This document shows positions 1 through 12,915 of a stretch of 64,000 nt of DNA, one piece after another. The stretch is taken from the NCBI RefSeq assembly GCF_035222275.1, contig NW_026946359.1, positions 1,426,001-1,490,000 on the forward strand, read 5' to 3'. Source of the stretch: Podospora bellae-mahoneyi (Eukaryota > Ascomycota > Sordariomycetes > Sordariales > Podosporaceae). Positions within the stretch are counted from its first letter, which is position 1; each line of letters opens with the position of its first letter. The position numbers and the translations under genes are program-made. Under the pieces are notes generated by a model. That model was given only the letters and a program-made list of their open reading frames with translations. It was not told the DNA's origin and searched no databases.

Positions 1-967
1 TGACTTTTTGCCACAGGGATATCTTGTTCACCAAGATCCCAGGGCTCTCTAAAGCCGTTCTTCTTCTGTCCCATCCCATATTTCTTCCATCTGATCCTAG
101 CAGGAACTTGAACAAAACTCATCTGACAATCAAGTCGTGAGCCGCAGTCCGTCGCAAGTAAAGGTTTCTCCTCCCATCTTATGCTTCCTCCCCTCCCACC
201 AGCAAACAACACCAAAGATGACCCCTTCCCCCATTTTCCCTGGCCTCCATGGTAAATAAACCTGTTGCAAACCACTGCAGAACGCATGTTCGTGGAATCG
301 ACGTCTGGATCCACCGTGCGAAAACGGTTTGCCAGGAGGGGTATCTTGTGTGTAAATGCTACAAAGAAAAAAAAGACAAAAACAAACAATTTTGGTGTGG
401 TTTCGATGTATGTCGGACCGAACCGGGATATTCTGATCAGTAAAGTGCTTTTTCGTACAGACGTTGATAAGGGAAGATGAGGTGCCCGCGAATGGGCTGA
501 TGACGCGCAATCGTAACAGCTCTTGAGCGGCGAGTAAGATAAAACAAGACCGGTTTGCTGTATCATCATGATCGCTAAACATTATGAATACATGCCAGTC
601 CACGCCGCAATGCGGACTGACACTTTGACAGTATCGAAGAGCTGATAGGCATCCAAAACATGATGGGCCTTTGCTGAAGTGATACATGCCGAAAGGTGGC
701 AAGTAATGCCGAGAAGAAGAAACAAGTATGCTGGGTTTGTCGACGATCGTGAGGGTATCAATCCTACCGGAAACAAACCTGCACCCTATTCAGTCGGGAT
801 GAGAGGGCAGCATGTGTATGAATGAGGTATGTGACATAGAAGACAAAGTGGCTGCGGATGAGCCTGCTCCGGGAAAGCTGTGGTTGGCGAGCAGAGGTGA
901 CAACTGCTGAAGAATAGGTAAGGATGCAGTGTAATCCAACAAGTATTCCCATGAGTGATGTTGGTCT
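1..967. other. Intergenic, downstream of cdc25
   Basis: No convincing gene is seen. The open frames here are short, lack recognisable domains and overlap each other on both strands. The stretch nearest 967 should contain the 3' untranslated region of the minus-strand cdc25 gene. A short A-rich run lies near 361-385. Confidence 0.6.
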
Positions 968-2801
968 TTAGAAAGAGACCATCCGTCGTGGAGGCCCACG
1001 ATCCGCTCCAAGTGGCGATTGCCCAAGGTCCGCAAACTCACAATCACGGCTGATGGTACGACCTGGCGCAGTTGGCGAATCCTGGATCCGATCACCAAAT
1101 GCATACGTTTGCGCACGACCCAGCCCTTTGCGCTGCTGCTTTAAGCGGCCCATCAGCCGCTCGCAAGTCTTCTCGTGCCCAGCGGCGCCCATCTCGACAT
1201 ACGCCCGAGGGTAGCAGCGTTCTTGGTGTTCAGAGAAGAAACCACTATACCCACCGTCCAGAATGTAAACATCAGGGTATGTGAGTCTCGGGTAAGCCTC
1301 CTGGTTCAGTTGTCGGTCCTGGGAACGAATATGGCGAGCCATGAGCGGAGCACGGTGAGCAGAGTATTCGCAGTGAAAGATGAGAAGGGTGCGCCCTGGC
1401 ATGGGAGTGCGAAACAGATGGTCTGCCAGAAGATCCTTATCATTGTAGTTGATGGCGCCATCAATGTGACCACCCTCATATTCGTACTCGAAGCGACAGT
1501 CGACGATCATCTTGTGTTGGTACTGGTCGCTGTATTTGCCGTCCAACACCTCAAGCATGGTGTCGCGGGTAATGCGAGGAATGTTATCTTGTTCATCTTC
1601 GGGCATGAAATGCGGTAGCAGTGGCTCCTGGGTTTCCTCGATGTCGGGCAGAGCAGCGTCAAGCTCCTTGGGTTTCATAATCTCCTCGGCGCTTTCAAAC
1701 ATGCTCAGTGAGCGACGAGTTGTCCACCTCCGCGGCCGGCCGGCAGGATTCGAAGACTTGCGAGAGTGGCTGATTGGTGATCCGTTGCGGACACCGCTAA
1801 GACCAGGCAAGTTGAACTGGGGCCTTGGGCGATTGCTTGCCATGATCATGCAAGGGCTATTAGCACTGAGGGACCGCCTCTGTTGAGGAGGCGAGTCCTG
1901 AAAACATTCGCTCAGCGACATCGAGGTCGAAGGGGAGGAGCCGAGCTGCACCTCACCACCGAGCTTTAGGGAGGGGAACTGGGTATCACCATTGGAACGA
2001 CCCGGGATGGCCCCCGTAGTGTAACCTTTGGCACGGCTGAGAGATGGCCGCATCAAACCAAGCTTTCTGCGGGCTCTAAAAACGCAAAACCGTTAGCACC
2101 TTGTAGCTGGGGATCCGCAGGGCTGGGAGCGCGTGTCATTAGACTTACTCGGCACCAACGGCCTTGGATGTATCCATGACAGTCTTTTGTGGGATGGGAG
2201 ACTCCATCATGATATCATCACTCATAGGAATGCTCGGTGTTGGAGACGGCACTTCGACATGACCCGCAAAGGCACCCTTCTGCGGCAATGGTGACATGTC
2301 CATCATGTCGACATTACCAGGCGACGACGATGGTGCCAATGGAGGCGTGGTAAGATATTCTGCACGCACACACATTCGTCAGTCCAACCACTTTGTGGCA
2401 CGTCTCTCAACCACACCCGGCTTACCACGAGACTTGAATCCGTCCATCATGGTGGCCGTGGTAAATAGGGCGCGACGCGGCGTCGGAAACATGGGGCTAC
2501 TGCAACATTGCGTACACGATTAGTTATTGGACGTCCATGCCCTTTCCGTCCAAAGCCTAGGTCCAAACACTCACCTGGCTTCATTGAGCTTAAAGTTTTG
2601 TGACAGGTCCGCGGCCAACGAGGCCGCGGGAGAAGAGCCTCGGGCGGCCTTGATGTTAAAGTACTCCGGATTCTGACGTTGGAAGATATTCATAGACCCA
2701 GGACCCAAGGGGCTGGGACCCAAGGGCGGACCAAACAAGTTCGACTGGCCAAACGTGGGAGGCGCCGGCCGGATGGCGGCCAACGGTGAAGAGGTCTCCA
2801 T
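968..2801 (-). CDS. cdc25: Cdc25-type M-phase inducer phosphatase
   Basis: Dual-specificity tyrosine phosphatase that removes inhibitory phosphate from Cdk1 (Cdc2) and triggers entry into mitosis; the Aspergillus orthologue is NimT. Proposed exons on the minus strand are 2801-2575, 2499-2426, 2359-2149 and 2075-968, joined by three GT-AG introns of about 70 bases, giving 539 residues, a normal fungal Cdc25 length. The small second exon encodes the conserved FPTPRRALFTTATMMDGFKS segment. The C-terminal rhodanese-like catalytic domain carries the HCEYSAHR signature (HC-X5-R), with the catalytic Cys near residue 406, preceded by an IVDCRFEYEYEGGHIDGA segment typical of the family. The N-terminal half is Ser/Pro-rich and probably phospho-regulated. 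The start at 2801 is the first ATG of the open exon; an additional non-coding leader exon is possible because more than 6 kb upstream is gene-free. Confidence 0.95.
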
Positions 2802-5800
2802 GGTGGCTCCAAGGTTCTCTTATCGCATGTACACAGCAGAGGGTTGGTGGATGATGCTATCGAAGAACTCAAGAGGTGAAATCGGGTGGCTATTTTTGAC
2901 GTGGAGGTACAATGTCTGGATGTCGTGCAGTGGGTGGTGCAGCAGCAGCAGCCAACAGTCGAGGGTGTCGAGACGGTGGATGGTGAAGCTCTGAGCTAGC
3001 CGTCGCGGTTGGCCAATGCTGCGAGCTGCCACTTTCTCTTACTGAAATCACGAGAGCATTCGTCAAGGTGTAAAAGGATGTCTTGAGGTTTAAAGGTTGA
3101 ATTCGGTGCACTGGTTGCTGGGGTTGACCTCAGTTTTCTCGTCGTCCGGTGCAACGCGGGCGGTCTGTGAAGTGCGTTTGGCAGAACCGGGATGGCAGAG
3201 GCCAGTCAATAACGAGGTGATAGCGGGGTTCCGCTCCGGTGGGTGCAGCCAGGGCAAGGAGCTGACGCCGGGAAGGTGCTCGGTTGCTCTCGTCGAGATC
3301 GCCAGTTGCCCGTCTAACTGTTGCCGACGCTGCTGTATACGAGATACTCGCGAATGAAGAGGGAATGGGGTCGGATCGAGGTCGATTTTGAGAGTTTTAT
3401 GACGTGCCGCCCGCTTTCTTGTTCAGCTCCAAGTTCTGGTTCTTTGCAAGTGCAGAGGATGGACGGTCTGCCAAGTTATGGACAAGGGGTGGCCGGGGGG
3501 GTGATATGCAGCAGCAGGCTGACTGGCCGGGGCGTGTCGGACCACAGAAGGTCTGGAGTGGAGGCTAGAATGGAAGTTCTTCTACTCCCTGGATATTGTT
3601 TTGCTGAAAAGGAGAGCTTCTGGATAAGGTATCCCTTCCTACAACCAAAGCTGTTCACCGTATACCAATGTCGACGACAACGTTACACACCCAAGGGCCT
3701 GTTGAGGGGCGAGGGCGAGGCTACAAGATGGGCAGCAGGTGGTTAAGAAGGAATTTTCCTTGCCGGCGTCGTGCACAGCATCGACAGGGAAGCCCAATCA
3801 AGCAGGGCAGTTGATTTTCTTACGGGTTGTCAGGGGAGACTCAACTGGGACCCAGCCTGGCTGCTGCAGCTGCTTAAGCGCAACGGGGGCCCTGCTTTGG
3901 AATTGTGGAGCGCTGGAGCAGCTTCCCTGTACCCACCGCAGGGCCATGGAAAAAGGTACAAAGTACTTTTGATAGGTACCAAAGTACACCAGTGCTTGTG
4001 AGAGCCCAGCATCGGCAAAACCTCACACAATCGAGGTACATTTCAGCATGAAAACAGCCGCCGTAGGCAGCAGTTCCATTTTGTATGTTCCGTGATTCCG
4101 ACTCTCTCTCCATGCGCCGCTTCCCCCAGTGGCTTCTTCATGGGCCCGCCACACCGTGCTCTGGGGCAGCTGCCGGCGGCCTGGCGAAAGGGTCGCTAGC
4201 AGGCACAGCAAAAAGCGCGGAAGTCGGTCGTCCGTGTAAGTGGAGGAAGCAGTGGGCCAGTAATGGCCATGATCAATGACACCGCGACGACAGCAAATGC
4301 AATGAGACATCTGGGAGACAAGAGACAATTTGAGAGATTGTCTTGACGCCCAGAGCCTGGCCAGGGCAACAGTTCAAATGGCATGAATGGATGGCATCTG
4401 GCCTCTCGTCATCCCATTCTTCCCTGAGGCTATCCACAGTCCAAATTTCTACCCACATACCCATAGGCATTGACCGGCCTGAGAGTCTTCAATATCCCGA
4501 CAGGCTTTGGCCGGTCGCCGGTCAAAAAAAGCGCCAAATAATTTCCTAGATCTACGAGGGAGGAAGATCTTTAAAAAGTCGGCTTCAGGCCACCAGATAT
4601 CGTTCAGAAGTCCCAAAGCTCTAAGACCCTCGCACGGCACCTCTCAGTCCTCCCTTGGGATATTTTGTTGCAGACTCAGGACCCGATCTTGAAGCTTGTT
4701 CACAAGGTGACTGGGAACGGCCTGAGAAAAAGGGGGGTTGTATGTACATGGAGCCATCAAACTCCCTACAGCTTTTGATGGTGACCCAGCAACCGTCCTA
4801 TTCGGGTAAACATCCCAGTGCCTGGGACGATGTTTCAGAAGCCGTGGAAGATACTCCCAGCGAATGACATGCCCGAAAGGTCATTGGGATCCAGTATGTA
4901 TTGTTAGCGGTCAAGCGCTGCAAGTTAGCGCTTCTACTCCATCACAGTGCATCTCAAAATTAGCCCAGCAGCGAGCAACGGACCATTGAGATATCGGAAT
5001 GTCGACTGACGGCCGGTAGTTCATCGTGAAATTCACAATTCAGCCAAATGCTTCGTCCACATGTCAATGACTCTCATCAGGAATAAGAAACCATATGCGA
5101 AATGCATGCAAAGACCTGCCTGACCGTTGAAGCTGATGGTCGCAACAATTGGAAGCATCAGCGAACGAATCCGACGCACAGACCAAACAGGAGCTACCTA
5201 GCAATAAACATGCGGCAAAACAGTACCACTGTCTGTGCCTCACAATTCCACACATCTTTAGACCAATGACCGTCTCCAATTGCCCGCCTTCCCTTGCCGA
5301 TTGCCCTCGGTTCCTTTTTGGTCCATTAGCTATTGTCAAACTCTGGATATCTGCAAACCCAGACACGCGCTTCTCCGGCCGCGTCCAACTCTGCTGGCAT
5401 CAGCACGATCCCAATCTACAACAGGATGTTGATCTTGGCAATGACGATACCGGTCCGATGTCTGGAAGCATTTGTCCAAGATTCGAGATGAGAATTGCGT
5501 CAGAGAATCGCTTCGATAAAAGCTTGCCAAGGCTCGCTCCAGCTACAACCCCGGCCAGAGGGCCCTGGCCCCGCTTCTGAAGTGGCCGTGTTGGACATCA
5601 ACCCTCTCCAGCCACGGGCCTCTCACCTGCCATTGGCTACCCTACTGGGAGACAGGCTGTATGTGAGGGGTTCTCTCGTCTCAGACTCATCAAATCAGCC
5701 GGCAGAATACAACTGAAGCAAATCACGGTTTCCGGGAAGGGAGGAAAAATGAGGTTGCGGGGTCAGTCAGACAGCAGCCCATGACCCCAGTTTTGTTTTC

Positions 5801-8800
5801 CGCCTCGGAGAATTCATGCGGCTCGCAAGAACATATTCGAACGAAACGAACGATATACCGAATGTTAACATCGGTCTCCTTCCTGTCGAGCGATCAGAGG
5901 GCATATCGAGCAATGCCTGGAAATAGCACAGCGTTGCTTGGAGTGAGGGGCAGTCCGCCCAGCCTCAGCCTTCTTCATGGCCCAATTGGGAAAGACGTCA
6001 TCCTCTTCGGCAGGGCTGGGGCGCGCGCTTCGGCGCTTTTCCTAAGCTGAACAAGATCGCCCGATAGCGTCTCGAATCCCCATCCTCTCTGCCAATCGCC
6101 TTTCAGCATTCTTTCCTTTGACCTTGTCAAATCACGACATTCAGATCTGTCTGATCCGCCCAAGAACCAAGGAAAGAAGGGACGGTCAAACAAGAGGCAG
6201 AATACAAAGTCAAGCAGCCTTATGAATGACGTCTCGTTTGTTTACCTACTTGGAGATGCCATCGCCAACTTCAACAACGTTGTCTGTCTTCATACCCCGC
6301 TTTGTGGTTTTGATGCAGGGCAGCCCAATGACTCGCATAATCTTTTGAAGATGGAGAAGTCAGCTCAAGCAGAAGCGGTCGGATCTCTATCCAATGGTTA
6401 TCCGGATTGACATCTCGGCGCAGGCCCAGACGCGCCGGGACTGCCGCTTCGGTCTTCAACTCGCTGCGGCCCAGCTCACATCAGCCGCGCCACAAAAGAC
6501 CACGCTGAGAAAGTCCCGCATTCCTCCGCCAAAAGCGGATTTCACCATGGAACCGTATGAGGGGGTTGGGCTCCTTTCTCGTCATGGGTCTGTTTGAGAA
6601 GCTGCATGTGAGGTTACTAAAGACTTCTGCGGAGTGCAGCGTACGACAGGTGAAGCTCGGTTGTTGGGGAGAAACTTGCCAACACATCGCCGTTGCATTT
6701 ACAGTTCGCGGGGTAAAGTAAACAATGAAAACGCGAGAAGCAACTTCACATAACACACAAGACACAAATTTCGTGCCACCTTCGCCGCGGGGTAGCTATC
6801 GCGCATGCTCGAGGGACGCGGTGTCACCTGATGAACGAGCAAAGCTCTCTTGAGCTGATTGCCTCTTTGGGTATCAGACGCTCTCCTCGGTGAGCTCGAG
6901 GTTGGTCGAGACAATATCTCCCAAAGACATATAAGTTCTCAACGAGATTTTTCTCTTTAATGTTCAGACAACGAGAGCCAACGGAATTTTTTTTGGAGCT
7001 CTTGCAGTATCATGAAAAAACAACCACCACCATTCCACAGGTGTCTCAATAAAGATGCCTGCCACAACGTCGTATGGCCTACACACTTCCTTAGATACAA
7101 CACTTTCCGCTAGCACTGGTCGCTAGGAATTATCTCTTGGCGACAACACAGCATTTCGGCTCACTGGGCGGCGCGGCGGCCAACTGGCCCTCTGGCGATG
7201 CTTATTCCCCACAATACTGCTTCCCTGTCAGCGCCGCCTCACCAACGGCGAGGCGTGTTTGCCATTCCGTCCTTCGGTTTCCTCAGAGACCGGCCAGCTA
7301 CGGCTAGCGCGCACAGCTTTAGTTGGACAGCGAGTACAAGCAATGACAACGCAGGTTCGCTGCCGTAGAACATGAACGCGGCGGCGGCGGCGGCGGTGCT
7401 CTAGTTACAACGACCCCCGCAAGGATACTGGTCACCTGTTCTGGCGAGGGTTTTGCTTTTAACAGAAGTCGGTAGTATTCGGGGACCAATGCAACTCCAC
7501 TATGCTCAGCCGAGCATGGGTATCATGTCAACGCTCGTCGTGAGAAAACGGCGGCGTTGGGCTTGGTTGGCTTCTTGGGGATCCGTGATAGAGTGGATGA
7601 TGGAGACGCTGTTCGGCTGGATGAAATAAAGATTTCCTCGGGCACACAACCTGAACAAAAAATGCCTTCAAAATGATTGAATGAGGATGCAGTTGCTCGG
7701 GGAACCATGGGAATCTTTCTCTGGCTGCTATGCCAAGTAGATGCTAGCTGTGACCCTGAAGGAAGGATAAGATCTAGGACTTTGCCGACGAGGCTAGGAA
7801 CTGTCCAAGCTAGAGGCTTGTCCACAGTGAGGTTTTATATTCGCGCTAGCAGAAGAGATGACCATTGTCTGGATGCGGTGATATCTACTGATGAGGCAGG
7901 TACGTGGGAACAGGAAGAAGGCAACTCGGTCTGGGCTTTCTGTCTTAGATAGCGAGCGCATGTCTGAACCGAGAAGCTGGCATTCTGGTAGTGGTATTCG
8001 GGAATGTTCCACTTGCATCTCGCTTTCTATTCCATGATGGGTGAGGACAATAGTAAGAGCTGGGGGAACGACACACTAGACTTTCGCTTGGAGTCTTGAA
8101 CAGTTTGTCAGCCAGTACTTGAAGAGATTGGGATTGTCTGGATCGGGCATGTTCACTTACACGTATTTGTCTGACGGAGTGGTACGTTGAGCAAAGCTGC
8201 TGTCACCCGTAGAAACCATATGGCTGTGAGACCATAACAAAGTACGGGAAGCAGGAAGCCAACTTCTTGGTTTTAGGATTCGGGCTAGGAGCGAGGTAGT
8301 ACGACATTTCTACTCATCTATTCTCACAGAACCAGTGCTCACTAGATGCTACACAACCATCTGCTTCTATGCCTATACAGTATAGCCTAACTGTAGAATT
8401 GCATCTGTAAAGGGACTGAATGTGACTTCATATTCTCTGACATATTGAACTGCTCGATATGTGAAAAGGGCCAGATTTCTGGCAGTCTTGTCCTGAAGTT
8501 GGCACGCTAGCATAGCGGTGTTGCTCCGAGTACAACGGGGATTTACAAACTCAGCTAGGACGCTCTTCTTTACATAGGTAATGTAGAGAGTATATGGGAC
8601 AACAAACCACATCCGGAGAACAGGTAGAGAATGAGATCTGCTTTGACGTCAAAATTTATAAACCTAAATAATTTCCTTGTCCTGTAGTAAAAAGGTAAAC
8701 GGCACTATGAGAATATGGATTGGGAATATCTGGATGACCTTAACCACAACACCAGACCACTGGTTTTCATCACTTTGGATAGCACCTGCACAAAAGACTC

Positions 8801-9434
8801 ACCTCATCAATCAAAAATATCAGTTAAAATATCATCGAATATCCATGATGGCCTCAACCTCAGCCCCTCTCATGAGCTCTCACAAACCGTTGAAACAACC
8901 ATCCATGATCCATGTCCAGCACAAATGCTTAAAGCAACCCACAGAACCCACGTCTTCAAAATTTTCGTCCGGACTCATGTCGGTATCTGCACTCAGCAGG
9001 GATAATGCCGCAGAAACTGTACCGGAATTTCCTTACAATAGTTTCTAGAACACATTTTGGTCAACCCGAACAGCTGAGAAACAGTTCGTCCAATACAAAA
9101 TGCATCAATCGGGGTACCTCTTTTTCTGCAAGCTTTCAGGTTATTGTATGCAACTCTTAAACGAGGGGACCCTAGCGCAAAAGCCGAAACCCCGTTTCTC
9201 GTTATCGAAAGCGGTAAACACGGGCAGAAAATAATGCCCCGCTAAAAATTTCCTGGCTGCAGTGCTTGATTCGAGCTGGATGGAAGCCCATGTCCATGCT
9301 CTGCGATTGCTACTGTTGCGACAGTTGATGCTTGGTGCATTGAAGAAAATACCCTTCGCTCTCAACCAACACCACACCTCTCACCTTACTGAACAGATCA
9401 ATTGTCCTTTCCATTACACCAACTCCCACCCATC
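2802..9434. other. 6.6 kb gene-poor interval between divergent cdc25 and pol5
   Basis: No credible coding gene is seen across more than 6.6 kb. Open frames are short, overlap on both strands, and show no domains. The sequence is of mixed composition and not strikingly AT-rich, so it does not look like a RIP-degraded repeat. It contains a short trinucleotide GCG run near 7378-7397, and a CAG-like run near 2939-2951. It must hold the promoters of both flanking genes and could hold long leaders or non-coding transcripts. Confidence 0.5.
7378..7397. repeat. GCG trinucleotide microsatellite
   Basis: About six to seven tandem GCG units in a non-coding stretch. Seen directly; no coding frame is supported across it. 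Confidence 0.8.
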
Positions 9435-12400
9435 ATGGGCAGCAAAAGAAAAAGAACGCCCAAAGAGGCGCAAAACGACACTGCCGCTGCTCAGCAACCA
9501 ATCCAGAAGCGCTCCAAGAAGGATGACACCACGACGACAACAACAGAACCGCCAGCTCCCGTAAGCAACGGCTCGACATCAACAAAATCAAAAACCCCCA
9601 AGGCCACCCTCTTCGTCGAGCACCCCACGGGCGAAGACCGCAAACGCGAAGCGGAGCTCTACGACCAACTCGGCCGCGAAGACGAATCCGATCGCATCAA
9701 AGCCGCCAGTTCCATCATCTCCAGCCTCCTCTCTGGGGATGGCGTCGACGAGCCCGTTCTCCGTCGGCACCTCGAGAAGCGTCTCTTTCGCGGGTTGGCG
9801 AGCGGGAGGAATGCTTCCCGTTTGGGATTCAGTCTGGTGTTGACAGAGATTTTGGGGCAGTTATACGGGAAGGAAAATTTAGCGGAGAAGAAATACACTG
9901 GGCTGAGCTTTGAGGAGGTGAAGAAGATTCTCGTCAAGAGCACCACACCCTTTGGGAATCTGGCTGGGCAAGAAGAGAGGAATCACTGGTTTGGACAGCT
10001 GTTTGGTGTGGAGTGTTTTGTTCGGAGTGGAGTTTTGTTTCAGGACCAAAAGAAGTGGGGGGAGATTTTGGGGTTATTGCTTGGGTTGTCGATGAAGAAG
10101 AGTTGGTTGAAGACGCAGTGCGGGTATGTGATTGTGCAAGCGGTGGCGCAGATGGGGAAGAAGATGGCGGAGGAGACGCTTGCGAGGTTGGCCGAGGAAG
10201 GGTTTGCGAAGACGCCCGAGGGTGTGGGGATTTGGATTACGGCGTTGGATAGGTTTCCTGATATGAAGGTTCCAGCGCAGCCGTGGAGGAATCCGCTGGC
10301 AGGGAGCTCGTTGGCTGCGCTGCCGGCTGCGTTGAAGGATAGTGGACGGGAGCAGACTAGTGATGAAGGAGCGAAGAAGCCAAAGGCGGGTAATTGGACG
10401 GCGCAGTTGCACTTTGTGTGGGATTTGATACTGGCGCATTTTGCAAAGGCCGGTCAGAAGTCGGAGAATGAGGCTTCGGAGCAGTTTGAGCAGTTCTGGA
10501 GTCGGGTTGTTGACGGTGAGTATGGCAGTGATGTTTGTCAGGGGATAGGTCTACTAACACAATTGCAGAGGGCTTCTTCTCCAAGAACTCTTCAGACAGC
10601 CAGAAGTTTTCAGGCTTCATGATCTTCCAGAAGATGCTCGAAGGCGCGCCGAATTGCGAGTTCATTGTCAAGACATTGTTCAGCAAGAACTTGATGGCAT
10701 GCTTGATGAACCAGGCTGCCAAAGAGGATCGGTACTTGCATCGGGCGGCCATCAAAGCGCTCAAGGCCCTTGAGGCCGCTGCTCATCACAACCCGAACTG
10801 GCTGCCAACAATTCTCAAGGGACTGTTCGGGAAGCATGGTGCGTACAACTTTGACCAGCGAACAAACACAAAGACGATCGATAAGCTGCTCCAGAACACC
10901 ACTTCCGATACTATCAAGCCTGTTCTCAAGGTCTTGCAGCTCAAGGACCCATCCAAGAGTGGTCTAGACCTCGAACAGTATTACCAGGCCCTTGGCAACT
11001 ATCTCCTCAGACTTTCCAGCGCGTTGTCAGAGGAACAGTATGCGAAGGAATCGAACAAGAGAGGCGTTGCCCAAAAGGCTATAAAGGTTCTCGCTGAGCT
11101 TGCGTACTCTAATAACGCCGTTCCTGAGAAGGTCCGCGAAACACTGCGGACAAGGGCAACATCCGCATTTGCCAAGCTCACCAGCAGGTCAGATGCCTTT
11201 GGTGATCTTTGTGATGCCATTTTGTCCATTGAGACTGAGGTGGATCCCGAGGACGAGCTTGCCCTCACTGTCCTCCCCCGTGCCTTTGAGAGGCTAAAAG
11301 ACTTGCTTGATCACGACAAGACCACAGAGGAAACCAAAGGTCCTCGACAAGCGTTGGCTTTGCTATTTGCTGTTGGCATTCTTCAGTTCTACAACCAGGA
11401 TCCTGATGTCATGGATTTGTTTGATGAACTTGAGGAGTGCTATGAGAAGCTTGTTGGCGAGAGTGACGAGGAAGAGGGCGGTATCTCAGAGTTCCTTGTC
11501 GAGGTTCTGCTTGCCATGGTTGCTCGGCCTTCAGCACTAATGAAGCAGGTGTCCCGGCAGGTATTCGAGGCATTCACCCCTCTCATGTCAGCAGAAGCCA
11601 TCAAGCTGTTGACTGATCCCTTGGCTGCTGATGAAAGCGCCAAGGGCCAGCAAGCACTTTTCAGCACCGAAGATGAAGACATGATGGATGCCGAAGCCGG
11701 AAGCGACGATGAGAGCGAAATCGAAGATGACGCAGCCCTTGACTCAGATGTCGAGATGGCCAACCTCGAAGACGCCGGTTCCGATGAAGGTGACTCCGAC
11801 AGCGAGGACAACTCGGGCTCCGACGACGAAGACGACGAAGCCGAAAAGGAAAACCAAGAAACCCTCGACGCCCTCGACAAGGAACTCTCCGCAGCCCTCG
11901 GCACCCACCGCCTAGACCAGGACGCCGACGCAGCCTCGGACGACGGCTCAGACATGACCGATTCGGAAATGCTAGCCGTCGATGAGAAACTCGCCGAGAT
12001 CTTCAGACACCGCGCCAAAGCCACCAGCAAGAAGAAGGAGAACAAGGACGCCAAGGAGACCGTCATCAACTTCAAGCACCGCGTTCTCGACATGTTGGGT
12101 ATCTTTGTCAAGAAGGAATCCACCCAGGCGAACCCCCTCGTCTTCGAGGCTGTCCTACCCTTGCTCAACCTCATCCGCACGACAACCGCCAAGCCGCTCG
12201 CCAACAAGGCACACGAGGCGGTTCAGAACCTGTCAAAGGGAATCAAGAAGGCGAGGTCGGAGGGGAAAACACCTGCTATTGAAGGGGACGAGCACTACGA
12301 GATGTTGGGGAAGCTGCACGAGGAGGCGGCCAGGGATCCCTCGCATGCGTTCACCAAGGCTGTGTCGACGTGCTGCTTGACGGTTGCTTCGCTCATGTAC

Positions 12401-12589
12401 AATGATGATGATGCTGAGAGCGATGACATGGCCAAGGTTTTCAACCTGTATGCCGAGACGCAGCTGAAGTGGTTCCGTGGCGAGGTCAAGATTCAAGCGT
12501 CGTTCTTTTCGGATTGGCTCAACTGGTGCCAGGCTCATGCTAGTGCTGCTGCTAGTGCTGCTGCTGCGAAGAAGAAGGAAGAGAAGTAG
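9435..12589 (+). CDS. pol5: Pol5 / MYBBP1A-like nucleolar protein (DNA polymerase phi family)
   Basis: Conserved nucleolar protein required for rRNA synthesis and ribosome assembly; despite the name it is not an active DNA polymerase. Two exons are proposed, 9435-10515 and 10569-12589, with a 53-base GT-AG intron (branch-like CTAAC just before the acceptor), giving 1033 residues, close to yeast Pol5. The start is the ATG followed by the basic MGSKRKRTPKEAQ leader, a likely nuclear signal; an in-frame ATG 33 bases upstream is possible but less typical. The body is helical and HEAT-like. A long acidic region around 11670-11960 is rich in Asp, Glu and Ser, a hallmark of the family, and the C-terminus ends in an Ala run and a lysine-rich tail. 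Confidence 0.93.
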
Positions 12590-12915
12590 AGAAGTGATGT
12601 GTATGTGGTGTATGTAGAGAGTGTGGGCGATGGATAAATACCCAAATGTTGATTTTTGTTCCCAACACCCCAACCACATGTTGCTGCAAATCATATGGTA
12701 AGAACATGCCTATCGGGACTAACCATAACCTCCAATCTGTCACTCCAACAGCATCGGCAAGTCCGTAATGCAATTCCAGGCCTATAGGCCACAGACGGGG
12801 TATCTTCTACCTCCAGTCTGCCCGCCAGCCATAAATTTATCGCTGCCAAATGTTTACAAATACAATTCCGATCGTTCCCACCTGCAACGCCTCGCCCGTT
12901 CTTCTTTAATCATGT
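12590..12915. other. Short interval between convergent genes
   Basis: About 325 bases between the stop codons of pol5 (plus) and pre10 (minus). It should contain both 3' untranslated regions and terminators. Nothing else is recognised. Confidence 0.6.

Noticed and set aside
11440-12207. 255-residue minus-strand frame rich in Ser
   Set aside because: It is the antisense shadow of the acidic Asp/Glu/Ser region of pol5.
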